Positions 18,507 to 27,554 of a DNA stretch of 64,000 bases are shown here, in pieces. A program made the translations under genes and the position numbers. The notes beneath the pieces are model-generated. The model searched no databases. It was not told the DNA's origin and was given only the letters and a program-made list of their open reading frames with translations. The stretch's first letter is position 1. Every line of letters begins with the position of its first letter. The DNA is from Lumbricus rubellus (taxonomy: Eukaryota; Annelida; Clitellata; Crassiclitellata; Lumbricidae), in NCBI GenBank assembly GCA_945859605.1, contig OX243827.1, positions 186,501 through 250,500 of the forward strand. The letters run 5' to 3'.

Positions 18507-21500
18507 ATGGATTTAAAGAAAAGTAGTTTAAGAAATATGGACCATGTTGAACAATTGCTTGATTCACCGGTTCCTGACATTAAGGTTCCTACGCTTACAC
18601 CCACACCTGGTAAGTACAAACCAGTAGCGCCTAAGAGAAAATACAAAAATAGGGTTAGAGCTAAATTAAATGATTTTGCGGATTGGTTACTTAGTTATGT
18701 ACCTGAACGAGATAATAAAGCAGTTAATGAAAAACTGGAATCATTGAAGTTAACTGTTTCCAGGATATTTGATAAACACAAAATTCGAGAAACGGCGTCG
18801 GCTATTAAAGGATTTACCAAGCAATATAGAATAGATGGAATTAATGGAATGGATGCCTCGTCGTTTCTTGATTTCGTCAGACCGCAGGTAGTAAATCTGT
18901 TGTCGAACAATCGCCAGACAAAGACTAATTTAGTTCTTACTTGTACTATGGAACGAGTAGATATGAAATCTGGAATAGTGACTTCTGAGGATATACCATT
19001 CGTTTCCAGGGCAGAAGTTATTTTAGAAGCAACCGACTTGAATGAAATATACAGCAGAAAAAAAGATAAAATCATGGAGTCTATTGCTAGTTTTCAGATG
19101 CAAGGAAGTAATTGGAGATTTAAAGCCGTTGTAAAATTAGATATAAATACGGTAAAATATACACCCTTAAGAGGTAGTTCTTACATTCCGCTTCCCAGCT
19201 TCTTAGCTAATAAAAAGGCTATTATAAATATGAAAAACGACGATGAAGAATGCTTCAAATGGTGTATCACTAGAGCGTTGAATCCGGTTGTGAAAAATCC
19301 GGAAAAAATAACGAAAGCTTTGAAAGAACAATCGAAAAAACTTAATTGGAGTGGTATTGAGTTTCCGGTAGCGACTGATGCTAATGTGATAGGTAAATTT
19401 GAGAGAAATAATAATATTAGTGTTAATATATTTGGTTATGAAAAACATGTCTATCCGCTTTATCTGTCTAACTGTGAAAGCGATATTTGTGTAGATCTAT
19501 TGCTTATTTCCAACGGAGAACGGAAACATTATTGCTGGATAAAGAATTTTAACCGATTGATGACGTTCCGAACAGCAAATTCGCATTATTCAGCGCACTA
19601 TTGTAAAAGGTGTATGAATGGTTTCACAACGACAGAAGCGCTTAACAACCATAATGAGTACTGCAAACACCATAACGCACAAAAAATAGAAATGCCAGAA
19701 AAAGGAACTATGTTAAGTTTTAAAAATTATAACAATTCTATGAGAGTTCCGTTTATAGTCTACGCAGATTTTGAGTCTTTTGTAAAACCGATCGATACAT
19801 GCCAACCAAATCCAGAGTTGTCGTACACTAATAAATATCAAAAGCATACTCCTAGCTCCTTTTGTTACCACATAAAATGTTTCGACGATAGTGTATATTC
19901 TCAAGATCCTGTGACGTTTACGGCTGAAAGCGAAGATGATGATGTTGGCCAAGTATTTGTAGATAAACTCACAGAGAATATAAAACAAATATATAATCAA
20001 TTCAAATTCCCTAAAAAGATGATATTTACAGAAGAGGACAAGAAGTGTTTTGATGGAGCTACTATATGCCATATCTGTGAAAAACCGTTGGGCGAAGACC
20101 GAGTGAGAGATCACTGTCATCTTAGCGGTAAATTTAGAGGGGCTGCTCATAACATTTGTAATTTAGACTATAAAATCCCCAAGTTTTTTCCTGTAGTGTT
20201 TCATAATCTTTCCGGGTACGATTGTCATCTGTTCATTAAGAAACTGAGAGGTAATAATGGAGAGAAAATTAATTGCATACCTAATAACGAGGAAAAGTAT
20301 ATATCTTTTAGCAGAGAGGTCGTTGTTGATAAGTTTGTAAATAAAGAGGGAAAAGAGATTACCGTCAAGCGACAATTGCGTTTTATCGACAGTTTTAAAT
20401 TTATGGCTTCTAGTCTTGATGCTTTATCGAGGAACCTAAGCAAAGACCAGTGTAAAAATATTGGGAAACGATATACTGGAAAGAAGCTCGATCTTTTGCT
20501 AAGAAAAGGCATATATCCTTATGACTACGTCGATTCATTTACTACCTTTAATGAAACCGAACTACCACCAAAATCCGCTTTCTATTCTAAGCTAAATGAT
20601 TCGAATATTAGCGATGAAGACTACGAGCATGCAAAAACGGTATGGAAGGAATTTGGATGCAAAACATTCAGAGAATATCACGATTTATACAACGTTTCGG
20701 ATGTTCTGTTACTTGCTGATGTTTTCGAGAACTTTAGAGATGTGTGTATGAAGTACTATACGCTTGACCCTGCATGGTTTTTTACATCTCCTGGTTTAGC
20801 TTGGGATGCCGCTTTAAAATTGACAGGCGTGAAATTGGAGTTATTGAGTGATTACGATATGATTCTGATGCTTAGGCAAGGGATGAGAGGAGGAGTGAGC
20901 ACAATATCAAATCGTTACGGGAAAGCGAATAATAAATATATGAGCGATTTCAATAGTAACGAAAATTCTACATTTATTACTTACCTGGATGCGAATAATC
21001 TATATGGATGGGCTATGATCAAAAATTTACCTACTCACGGGTTCAAATGGATGAACGAAGATGAATTAAAAAATTGGAGAAGTATTCCATGCATATTGGA
21101 AGTTGATTTGGAATATCCTAAAGAGTTACACGACCTGCATAACGATTTTCCGTTAGCCCCCGAAAGCATTGAGATTAACAAAGTCAAAAAGTTAATTCCA
21201 AACTTAAACGATAAAAAGAAGTATGTGCTGCACTACGATAATCTGAAGCTGTATGAGAGCTTGGGTTTGAAAATAACAAAAGTGCATAGAGGTGTACTAT
21301 TCGAAGAAAGTGATTGGTTAAAAAAGTATATCGATTTAAATACAGCTCTTAGAACGAAAGCTACTAATGACTTTGAGAAAGACTTTTTCAAATTAATGAA
21401 TAACAGTGTATTTGGAAAAACTTGTGAGAACATTGAAAATCGTGTTGATGTAGAGTTAGTGTGTCAAGAGGAGAGGGCTATTGAACTAGCCGCTAAACCT

Positions 21501-22181
21501 AATTATGAGAGATGTACTATTTTCGATGAAAATCTAATAGCCGTTCACATGAAAAAAACTAAATTGTACTATAATAAACCTATATATCTTGGCATGTGTA
21601 TATTAGACTTGAGCAAAACGCTGATGTATGAATTTCATTACAATTACATCAAGGATAAATACGGAAATAGAGCTAAATTATTATTTACCGATACAGATTC
21701 TTTGACATACGAAATTAAAACTGAAGACTTTTACTCAGATATCGCAGAAGATATTAAAGCTCGATTCGACACGAGTGAATACCCGAAAGATCATCCATCT
21801 GGTATTGAGGTTGGAGTAAATAAAAAAGTTATTGGAATGTTCAAGGATGAAGCTAGTGGAAAACAGATAAAAGAATTTATCGGGTTGCGAGCAAAGTTGT
21901 ATTCTTATAAGATGGCTGCTGGAGATGAGCACAAGAAATGTAAAGGTATTAAGAAGAATGTTGTCCAAAAAACTATCACTCACGAAGATTATAGAGACTG
22001 CTTATTTACCAAAAAAGAACAACAACGAACGATGAATGTTATTAGATCTTATCATCACGATATTTATACGGAAGAAATTAATAAAGTTGCATTATCTGCA
22101 GACGACGATAAACGGGTAATAATGCAAGATGGCATTCATACTTTGGCATATGGACACTATTCGTTGAAAACTTTTAATTAA
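18507..22181 (+). CDS. Protein-primed family B DNA polymerase
   Basis: The protein has 1,224 residues. An N-terminal domain contains ECFKWC (Cys249) and HYCWIK (His341). A C2H2-like finger follows at about 365-388 (HYCKRC...HNEYC). Exonuclease motifs are YADFESF (Asp421, Glu423), NLSGYDCHLF (about 566) and YHDLYNVSDVLLLADVF (about 724). An endonuclease VII-like CHICEK...DHCHLSGKF finger at about 520-552 is inserted between exonuclease motifs. The polymerase motifs are DANNLYGWAM (A, about 827), NNSVFGKT (B, about 963) and FTDTDSL (C, about 1060). It copies the Polinton from a terminal-protein primer. The frame is intact, with the ATG following AAGATAAA. The N-terminal Cys/His pair might be a papain/OTU-like fold; this is a guess. 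Confidence 0.97.
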   Translation: MDLKKSSLRNMDHVEQLLDSPVPDIKVPTLTPTPGKYKPVAPKRKYKNRVRAKLNDFADWLLSYVPERDNKAVNEKLESLKLTVSRIFDKHKIRETASAIKGFTKQYRIDGINGMDASSFLDFVRPQVVNLLSNNRQTKTNLVLTCTMERVDMKSGIVTSEDIPFVSRAEVILEATDLNEIYSRKKDKIMESIASFQMQGSNWRFKAVVKLDINTVKYTPLRGSSYIPLPSFLANKKAIINMKNDDEECFKWCITRALNPVVKNPEKITKALKEQSKKLNWSGIEFPVATDANVIGKFERNNNISVNIFGYEKHVYPLYLSNCESDICVDLLLISNGERKHYCWIKNFNRLMTFRTANSHYSAHYCKRCMNGFTTTEALNNHNEYCKHHNAQKIEMPEKGTMLSFKNYNNSMRVPFIVYADFESFVKPIDTCQPNPELSYTNKYQKHTPSSFCYHIKCFDDSVYSQDPVTFTAESEDDDVGQVFVDKLTENIKQIYNQFKFPKKMIFTEEDKKCFDGATICHICEKPLGEDRVRDHCHLSGKFRGAAHNICNLDYKIPKFFPVVFHNLSGYDCHLFIKKLRGNNGEKINCIPNNEEKYISFSREVVVDKFVNKEGKEITVKRQLRFIDSFKFMASSLDALSRNLSKDQCKNIGKRYTGKKLDLLLRKGIYPYDYVDSFTTFNETELPPKSAFYSKLNDSNISDEDYEHAKTVWKEFGCKTFREYHDLYNVSDVLLLADVFENFRDVCMKYYTLDPAWFFTSPGLAWDAALKLTGVKLELLSDYDMILMLRQGMRGGVSTISNRYGKANNKYMSDFNSNENSTFITYLDANNLYGWAMIKNLPTHGFKWMNEDELKNWRSIPCILEVDLEYPKELHDLHNDFPLAPESIEINKVKKLIPNLNDKKKYVLHYDNLKLYESLGLKITKVHRGVLFEESDWLKKYIDLNTALRTKATNDFEKDFFKLMNNSVFGKTCENIENRVDVELVCQEERAIELAAKPNYERCTIFDENLIAVHMKKTKLYYNKPIYLGMCILDLSKTLMYEFHYNYIKDKYGNRAKLLFTDTDSLTYEIKTEDFYSDIAEDIKARFDTSEYPKDHPSGIEVGVNKKVIGMFKDEASGKQIKEFIGLRAKLYSYKMAAGDEHKKCKGIKKNVVQKTITHEDYRDCLFTKKEQQRTMNVIRSYHHDIYTEEINKVALSADDDKRVIMQDGIHTLAYGHYSLKTFN

Positions 22182-22197
22182 TGTTTATATTAAATAA
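22182..22197 (+). promoter_or_regulatory. Compact AT-rich leader of the protease gene
   Basis: The gap TGTTTATATTAAATAA runs straight into the ATG at 22198, giving TAAATG at the start as in poxvirus-like late promoters. Resemblance only. Confidence 0.45.
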
Positions 22198-22620
22198 ATG
22201 AGCGTCAAACAAATCGATGTTTGTGGAGTAGTTCTTCCAAATCATCCGTTAACGAATTTTGAATTATTGGATGCCGCGAAGAAGCTGAATATTCCGAATT
22301 TTAGAGGCGTTTTCGTGCGAGACGAGCTGCCGAATAAACCTAGACGGATTGAATGTGGGATATTGAATCTAGACGATTCTAAAGGAACCGGTCAGCATTG
22401 GTGCGCTTTCTTAAAGAGCGGTAGTGAGAAAATATATTTCGATAGTTACGGCCTTCCTCCCCCTCTAGAACTGATAAAGTATTTACGCCGTCCAGTGTTA
22501 TATAACAGCGAGCGAATACAACCCGATAACGAAGTATTTTGTGGTCATTTGTGTTTGTATGTATTGAAGATGGTGGGTGATGGAATGAATTTCCAAGAAG
22601 TTATAAATGGCTTGCATTAA
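22198..22620 (+). CDS. Adenain-like cysteine protease
   Basis: The protein has 140 residues. The catalytic residues are His67 (GQHWCAF), Asp82 (YFDSYG), Gln108 and Cys115 (FCGHLCL), with the 7-residue Gln-Cys spacing of adenovirus-type proteases. Such enzymes mature capsid precursors, which supports a particle-forming lifestyle. The last codons run into the AT-rich leader of the first fiber gene. Confidence 0.95.
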   Translation: MSVKQIDVCGVVLPNHPLTNFELLDAAKKLNIPNFRGVFVRDELPNKPRRIECGILNLDDSKGTGQHWCAFLKSGSEKIYFDSYGLPPPLELIKYLRRPVLYNSERIQPDNEVFCGHLCLYVLKMVGDGMNFQEVINGLH

Positions 22621-22649
22621 AAATTATTATATATAAATATATATATAAA
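22614..22649 (+). promoter_or_regulatory. Conserved fiber-gene leader
   Basis: GCATTAAAAATTATTATAT begins in the last codons of the protease gene and is followed by further TATATA strings up to the ATG at 22650. The same block precedes the second fiber gene (about 23764) and, on the minus strand, the outer fiber gene at 1809. This points to a conserved promoter. Confidence 0.55.
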
Positions 22650-23762
22650 ATGCCTGTCGATAAATTTGGTCACACCGCTGCTGGAGGAACATCACGAAGA
22701 GTAATCGCTGGAGGTGTTACTCTTAGCCAAGTAAATGCTAATTTTCTTCGATTGGATGGGACAAATCTGCCGACTGGAAATTTAAAAATGAATGGACATG
22801 TGATAAAAGGTCTCCCAGTAACGAATACTTCGACTGCCGGAATGGATGAAGCTTTAAGTAGGGGGCAAGCCATTGATTTGATAACGAATCACGACTATTC
22901 ACCGTCCAACGATAATCATTTGACGAATAAGAAATACGTTAATGAACAAGTTGCATCGAAGGTGGCTAAGACTGGTGATACAATGACTGGTGATCTATTC
23001 TTAAACGTTGGCTCCGATCGTCTGCGTTCAATGGGTTGTAAGGACTTGAGAGGAGAAAATAAAGAATTCGCTATTTTCTTAGGTAGTATACGAAATAAAC
23101 TACAATGTTCGTTAAATAATCCTATTACATTACAATCGACGGATGGAATTCTATGCAAAATAGGCGCAGAAAATATAATGAGAATCGGTAGAGCGTCTAA
23201 CGATCGAAAAATCGACGTTTATCAAAATATCCTAATGAATAGTAATAATATCAACGATTTAAGCGATCCTCTTTCAGCTCAAGATGCCGCTACAAAGAAT
23301 TACGTCGATAAATCTCTGAAAAAGTGCCGTGTTGGGTATATTCCTCCCTTAGAAGCTGATGTAAGTGTGACAGGATTCGTTGCTAGTGCCAGTGAATGTT
23401 TATCCGGAAGCAAAGCCTACCATGCTTTCACTAATCTCAAGGACGATGTTAACGCAGCTTGGAATTCAGGTCAAGTAATGGCTTGGTTACAAATTAAATG
23501 TCCTGAGCCAGTTAAAATTTGGAGAATTGCGATGAAAACCGTATCTGTATCTTATTTCGATTTTGACGCTAGCAATGATGGAGTAGTGTTTGCAAAATTA
23601 CCCATATTCCCTTCTTCAACGAATTCACCGGCTGTTCCGAGATTTTGTAATATTACTAGACCTATGGGTGCGTATCAATATTATAGAGTTACATCAACGC
23701 AAGTGGATGATTTTTCTCCACGAGGGATTCAGGTAATGCAATTATATGTATACGATGACTAA
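22650..23762 (+). CDS. Fiber-like protein with discoidin-like head
   Basis: The protein has 370 residues. The shared block PVDKFGHT and the stalk segment NLKMNGHVIKGLP are followed by LTNKKYVNEQ, TGDTMTGDLFL (about 107-117) and DPLSAQDAATKNYVDK (about 208-223), which are segments characteristic of phage tail fibers. The C-terminal part (about 250-370: KAYHAFTNL, IWRIAMKTVSV, then YQYYRVTSTQ) resembles an F5/8 type C (discoidin) domain, a common carbohydrate- or lipid-binding fold. The head differs completely from the C1q-like head of the next gene. Cell attachment is the inferred role. Confidence 0.82.
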   Translation: MPVDKFGHTAAGGTSRRVIAGGVTLSQVNANFLRLDGTNLPTGNLKMNGHVIKGLPVTNTSTAGMDEALSRGQAIDLITNHDYSPSNDNHLTNKKYVNEQVASKVAKTGDTMTGDLFLNVGSDRLRSMGCKDLRGENKEFAIFLGSIRNKLQCSLNNPITLQSTDGILCKIGAENIMRIGRASNDRKIDVYQNILMNSNNINDLSDPLSAQDAATKNYVDKSLKKCRVGYIPPLEADVSVTGFVASASECLSGSKAYHAFTNLKDDVNAAWNSGQVMAWLQIKCPEPVKIWRIAMKTVSVSYFDFDASNDGVVFAKLPIFPSSTNSPAVPRFCNITRPMGAYQYYRVTSTQVDDFSPRGIQVMQLYVYDD

Positions 23763-23789
23763 TCTGCATTAAAAATTATTATATATAAT
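23763..23789 (+). promoter_or_regulatory. Conserved leader of the second fiber gene
   Basis: This holds the same GCATTAAAAATTATTATAT block as before 22650, here running into ATAATATG at the start codon. Confidence 0.55.
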
Positions 23790-24863
23790 ATGCCTGTCGA
23801 TAAATTTGGTCACACCGATGTTAGTTCATCACAAAGAGTAATCGCTGGAGGTGTTACTCTTAGTCAAATAAATGAGAGTTTTCTTCGATTGGATGGAGCA
23901 AATCCAGTGACTGGAAATTTAAAAATGGGTGGTCACAAAATTAAAGGACTACCTACAACGAACACTTCGACAGCAGGAATGGATGAAGCCTTAAGTCGAG
24001 GTCAAGCAATTGATTTGATATCGAATCACAACGATTCTCCATCCAACGATAATCATTTGGCGAATAAGAAATACGTTGATGAAAGAACTGCTTCGAAAGT
24101 GTCTAAAACTGGTGATACCATGACTGGCGACCTATTCTTAAGCAGCATCGGCAGGGATCTTTCGCGGGGGATGGGATGTAAGGATTTGGATGGAAGTAAA
24201 AATTTTAATATATTTTTAGGAAATACAACGAATAAAATAGAAAGGCGATTAAACCTACCAATTATATTACAGTCGACTGATGGATTTCGTTTTAGAATAA
24301 ATAATGAAACCATGTTAGAGATGGTTAAGTCACTCGATGGCACTCCTCCGTCTAAAATAAATGTGTATAAGTCCATATTTATGCATGACGCCCACATTAC
24401 AGGCCTACGTGATCCCCTCGGCGCCGGTGATGCAACCACGAAGCAGTATGTAGATTCTATCTCAATCGGTCCCGCGCTTAGCATTCATTCTTTAACTTGG
24501 CAAGCCTTAATCGCTAAAACTCACACAGGAGTTACTTTCGGTAGTGTAAGATTCAAAACCGATGGTGTCATAAGTACGAGACTGACCCGTTTCACTCCCG
24601 GTAAAGCTGGATACTATTTCGTTTCGACGTACATAGAATTTTGTAACAGTAGTACCGCTCCTGGTAACGTCTACCTGTATAGAAATGGGGCGAATTACAT
24701 GCAAATTGCAGGTGGAGGGGGAACGGGAGCTGCGTATAACAATTCAACCGGTAGTTGCATAGTTTTCGTAGCCAATACCGATTTTCTCGAGATATTCGTT
24801 TATTCACACATCGCTACAAACATTTTAGCTAGAGACTTTTCGGCGGTATTCTTACGACCTTAA
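23790..24863 (+). CDS. Fiber-like protein with C1q-like head
   Basis: The protein has 357 residues. Residues 1-220 match the first fiber (PVDKFGHT, TGDTMTGDLFL at about 107, DPLGAGDATTKQYVDS at about 205-220). The C-terminal part, about 227-357, is a C1q/TNF-like jelly roll: PGKAGYYFVSTYIEF, VYLYRNGANYMQIAGGGG and the terminal DFSAVFLRP. C1q-like heads trimerise and bind ligands. With the previous gene it forms a pair in which one stalk type carries two unrelated heads. It is the last gene before the right terminal repeat. Confidence 0.85.
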   Translation: MPVDKFGHTDVSSSQRVIAGGVTLSQINESFLRLDGANPVTGNLKMGGHKIKGLPTTNTSTAGMDEALSRGQAIDLISNHNDSPSNDNHLANKKYVDERTASKVSKTGDTMTGDLFLSSIGRDLSRGMGCKDLDGSKNFNIFLGNTTNKIERRLNLPIILQSTDGFRFRINNETMLEMVKSLDGTPPSKINVYKSIFMHDAHITGLRDPLGAGDATTKQYVDSISIGPALSIHSLTWQALIAKTHTGVTFGSVRFKTDGVISTRLTRFTPGKAGYYFVSTYIEFCNSSTAPGNVYLYRNGANYMQIAGGGGTGAAYNNSTGSCIVFVANTDFLEIFVYSHIATNILARDFSAVFLRP

Positions 24864-24930
24864 TTTTTAACTGGTTTCTATAGCATCAATTAAGTAATTT
24901 GATTATTTATAGCCTCTGTAAAAAAGGCGC

Positions 24931-25251
24931 AGCTTATCTAAAAGACAAAGAATTATTACTGGTTTTAGCACTATTTAAGCTGATATTTTCTTCAATGAAA
25001 AACACCCCTAGCTTATCCTTTAGCACCATTTAAACTTAATTTATCTTCAATATCAGGCTTCTTAAAAAATAGCTAAGTAATTAATTATGCATCAGGAAAA
25101 TAATAAAATACCCCAAAGGAGAAGAGGAGGAATCAGGGGGAAATAATAAAAGACTACTAACCACGGTACTACCGAGCTATCCACTGCACTACCGAGCACC
25201 CCCCCTCAGGAAATAATAAAAGACATCCAAAGGGCAAAAAATACATCTACT
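24931..25251. repeat. Right terminal inverted repeat of the inner Polinton
   Basis: This is the reverse complement of 8350-8732, ending ATACATCTACT. It lacks the internal duplication seen on the left and is therefore about 60-70 bp shorter. Confidence 0.92.
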
Positions 25252-25394
25252 GCTATGAGTTCCGCTTTTCGCAAACTCGAGTATCCTCTTTGTCCTCTCT
25301 GTTTAGGAATTTGTCGTAATTCTTTCAGATTATACGCTGAGTAGTCCATTTTATATTGGAATCTCTTGTCTTTAGCCCGAGTTGTATATTCCAT
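25252..25394 (-). pseudogene. 5' end of the outer Polinton polymerase gene
   Basis: The minus frame starts at the ATG at 25394 (a second ATG is at 25349) and encodes a SAP/Rho-N-like segment, NLKELRQIPKQRGQRGYSSL. It runs up to the target duplication at 25252-25257. The reading frame is the one that resumes at 8349 on the other side of the inner Polinton, where a second, similar SAP-like segment (RELREIEKKRGVRGYSRL) follows. The outer polymerase thus had two such segments at its N-terminus. A GTATATAAAATA string lies about 15 bp upstream of the ATG. Confidence 0.85.
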
Positions 25395-25410
25395 TTTTCA
25401 GTTATTTTAT

Positions 25411-25794
25411 ATACGCCAGAGAAAAATTTTTACGCAAGACGTCTAATTAAAAAAGTAAGGCTAACATTGGCTGAATATGAAAAAGTAAGCATAGTTTTGG
25501 TTAAACTGCGCGGGCACTCAATTTTTAAGGCTGTATAGGTCAAATGGGCGAAAGTGAAGGCTGTATTGGTCAAATGAGTCAGATGCCTTCTTCCGCTTCT
25601 ACTTTCTGCAAATAATTTTTGTCAGCGGACTCAAACAACAAGTTGTAATAAATAATTACGTTATCATTTCAAGCCTTGCATAGACTGAATTAAATGCCAT
25701 CTTAAACTTTTAGATAGATAATTAAGCTTATCGCAGTTTCTTGATTTTGACCAATTATTTATAGAAGCTAAATTAATTTTTGGCATGTTTCATC
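25411..25794. other. No gene; short direct repeat
   Basis: This is the region where the outer Polinton ends without a terminal repeat. A 30-bp-period direct repeat (AAGGCTGTATAGGTCAAATG type) lies at 25527-25579. Nothing else is recognisable. Confidence 0.6.
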
Positions 25795-25992
25795 TTCAAG
25801 CTCCCTACTCAGAGGCGTTTCCGACTGCAGAGCGGACACTGCATCGGAGTTTCACGCCGAAGCTCTGAGCATTTGCGAGTGAATGACTTGCCCAGGGTCC
25901 ATAGGCCTACGAGCAAATTTGAGGTGGATTCGAACCTGCAACCCTTCGGATGAAGGCGACGAACATACCCACTACACCACCGCGTCCCACAA
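25795..25992 (-). mobile_element. tRNA-derived SINE (degenerate copy)
   Basis: This is the same family as 9037-9253 and 44128-44353, on the minus strand. The B-box-like GGTTCGAATCC region, the TCCGATGCAGTGTCCGC core and the 3' GAGCTTGAAG segment are present. An insertion (TAGGCCTAC) lies in the middle and the 3' tail is shortened. Confidence 0.85.
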
Positions 25993-26996
25993 AGATATTT
26001 TATGTCGGTACAATGATTATACACAAGAGAGTGTGGCTATAATACTCACCCACAAAAGTCTAAATTTTAAGTTAGCTCCCAGACGATGATTACGATCGCC
26101 TAAAACGGTAATTATTGGAGACTTTCGAACCTTCGATTAGACACACTACCCCCTAATAAAGTCTAAACTCACCTAGTCACCTTCACAATCCATAGAAAAA
26201 AACAAGTTTATGACCTGATTTCGACCACTCGGATGTTTCGGTACACATTGCACCATATTGTACTCATTACTCCTACTTCTGACTCTTTTATCATTTTCTA
26301 TCAAATAAACACTGTACGTTACAAACACGTTCCTTCGTGTGTTCAGAGTCTACACTGCAAACAACGCAACGATAATTATAAGCAAAATCAAACCGACGTT
26401 ACGTACGATGTCCAACGAGTAGTAACTTTTGTACAATAAATTTACTCGTTGTCATAGTATGGACAGCTCAACGCTAGATTATTTCCTCTTTTCACTCAAA
26501 TTGAACCGCATTGCATGACGCATCATTGTCTGCATTAGAAATGTCTTGGTTTATTTCCTGCTAGAACTGTTACAGTAGAGACATAATTACTCCAATACAC
26601 ATGTTTGTTTTCATGTCTGTTTGTAGGCCTATAGACTATTTTTTATCAGGTTAATTTATTTACATAATAAGTTGACAACGTTCTGTTACCCGTTTTTAAA
26701 AATTATAGTTGAAAAATAGTCAGAGTTCAACTAAACAAAATAATACTAGTGACTGTTCACCACTGTCTCCCGAATCTCTCTCTGTGGGTATCAATCGCAC
26801 GATTCACCGATTTCCTCTTCGCTTTAAAATCTTATCTTCCAGTTTTATTATTGCAATGTTCAACTGTCCGATCTGATGTGTCTAGTGCATATGATTGATT
26901 TTTTCCTTTTGTACAACCATGCCCCTAGTTGATACATTTTAAAAGAATGCATTATTTTGTAATCTAATGGTTTCTCTCCATGTGATCTTTATTTTT
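25993..26996. other. No gene recognised
   Basis: AT-rich unique-looking DNA. The short reading frames have no recognisable domain. Confidence 0.5.
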
Positions 26997-27554
26997 TTAA
27001 CAATGCGGTACGGCTAAACTGGTCCTGGGCATGACGTTAAACTGCATCCATCCGCCGCCACAGGGAACCATCAACGTCCCTGTGCCGGTCCTAAACCCGA
27101 ATATAAGGAGGAAGGTCTGCCAGATGGGTGACGATACGCTGGCAGTAAAAGACCAAGACGATTGAAATCCGCAAAACCACGACACAAGTGACATAGCGAC
27201 CCAGATGCTTCTAGATGTCATGATGTGGAGCAGACATGCACAGGACAGGCAGGACAGACCGGTGGAGAGAGACGGAGGAGGGAGCGTGGGACACATGCGG
27301 GCATTGATCAAGGTTGTCCTTCATGCTTCTTTCCCAATATTCTCTTCTATCAGACAAGGTGGTCTAGGTGCTCCAAGATGTTTATGGTATGGAGCAGACC
27401 TGCTGACCGGACCGGTTGAAGCTGGGCAACATGACCCGAGACAGACTCAGACAGGGAGTGGCGTCGGACACCTACGAGCATTGAGCCCATGGATTTGAAG
27501 AAGAAGAAGAAGAAGAAGAAGAAGAAGAAGAAGAAGAAGAAGAAGAAGAAGAAG
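26997..27554 (+). mobile_element. Decayed LINE 3' end with GAA tail
   Basis: Several degenerate stretches resemble the LINE end at 45438-45642. The clearest shared string is TCGGACACCTACGAGCATTGAGCCCA near 27463-27488 (45592-45617 there). It ends in a pure GAA repeat at about 27496-27554, which serves as the microsatellite tail. Frames are broken throughout. Confidence 0.6.

Larger units (their letters stand above)
8350..25251 (+). mobile_element. Inner Polinton/Maverick, essentially complete
   Basis: The element is 16,902 bp with terminal inverted repeats of 320-380 bp opening AGTAGATGTAT. It is bounded by the 6-bp duplication GCTATG. Integrase and the phospholipase-like gene are on the minus strand at the left; everything from the ATPase to the second fiber gene is on the plus strand. 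The core Polinton set is present: retroviral-type integrase, packaging ATPase, protein-primed polymerase B, adenain-like protease, and major and minor capsid proteins. Non-coding parts are the terminal repeats, a MITE at 8739-9867 and a repeat-rich block at 9868-11164. Because nearly all frames are open, the insertion is probably recent. Confidence 0.96.
438..25410 (-). mobile_element. Outer Polinton/Maverick remnant (split by the inner Polinton)
   Basis: The parts of this element are 438-8349 and 25252-about 25410. From right to left on the minus strand it carries polymerase B (broken), a double zinc-knuckle protein, an adenain-like protease and two fiber genes. The gene order polymerase-protease-fiber-fiber matches the inner Polinton, whose proteins are clearly related. 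The left end stops inside a fiber gene and the right end stops just upstream of the polymerase start. No terminal repeat, integrase, ATPase or capsid gene of this copy is present, so it is truncated on both sides. Confidence 0.9.

Noticed and set aside
8350..25251. Integrated adenovirus or bacterial contaminant
   Set aside because: Polinton termini, the 6-bp duplication, integrase with chromodomain and embedded MITE/SINE show a eukaryotic Polinton; the adenain-like protease is a shared family feature.
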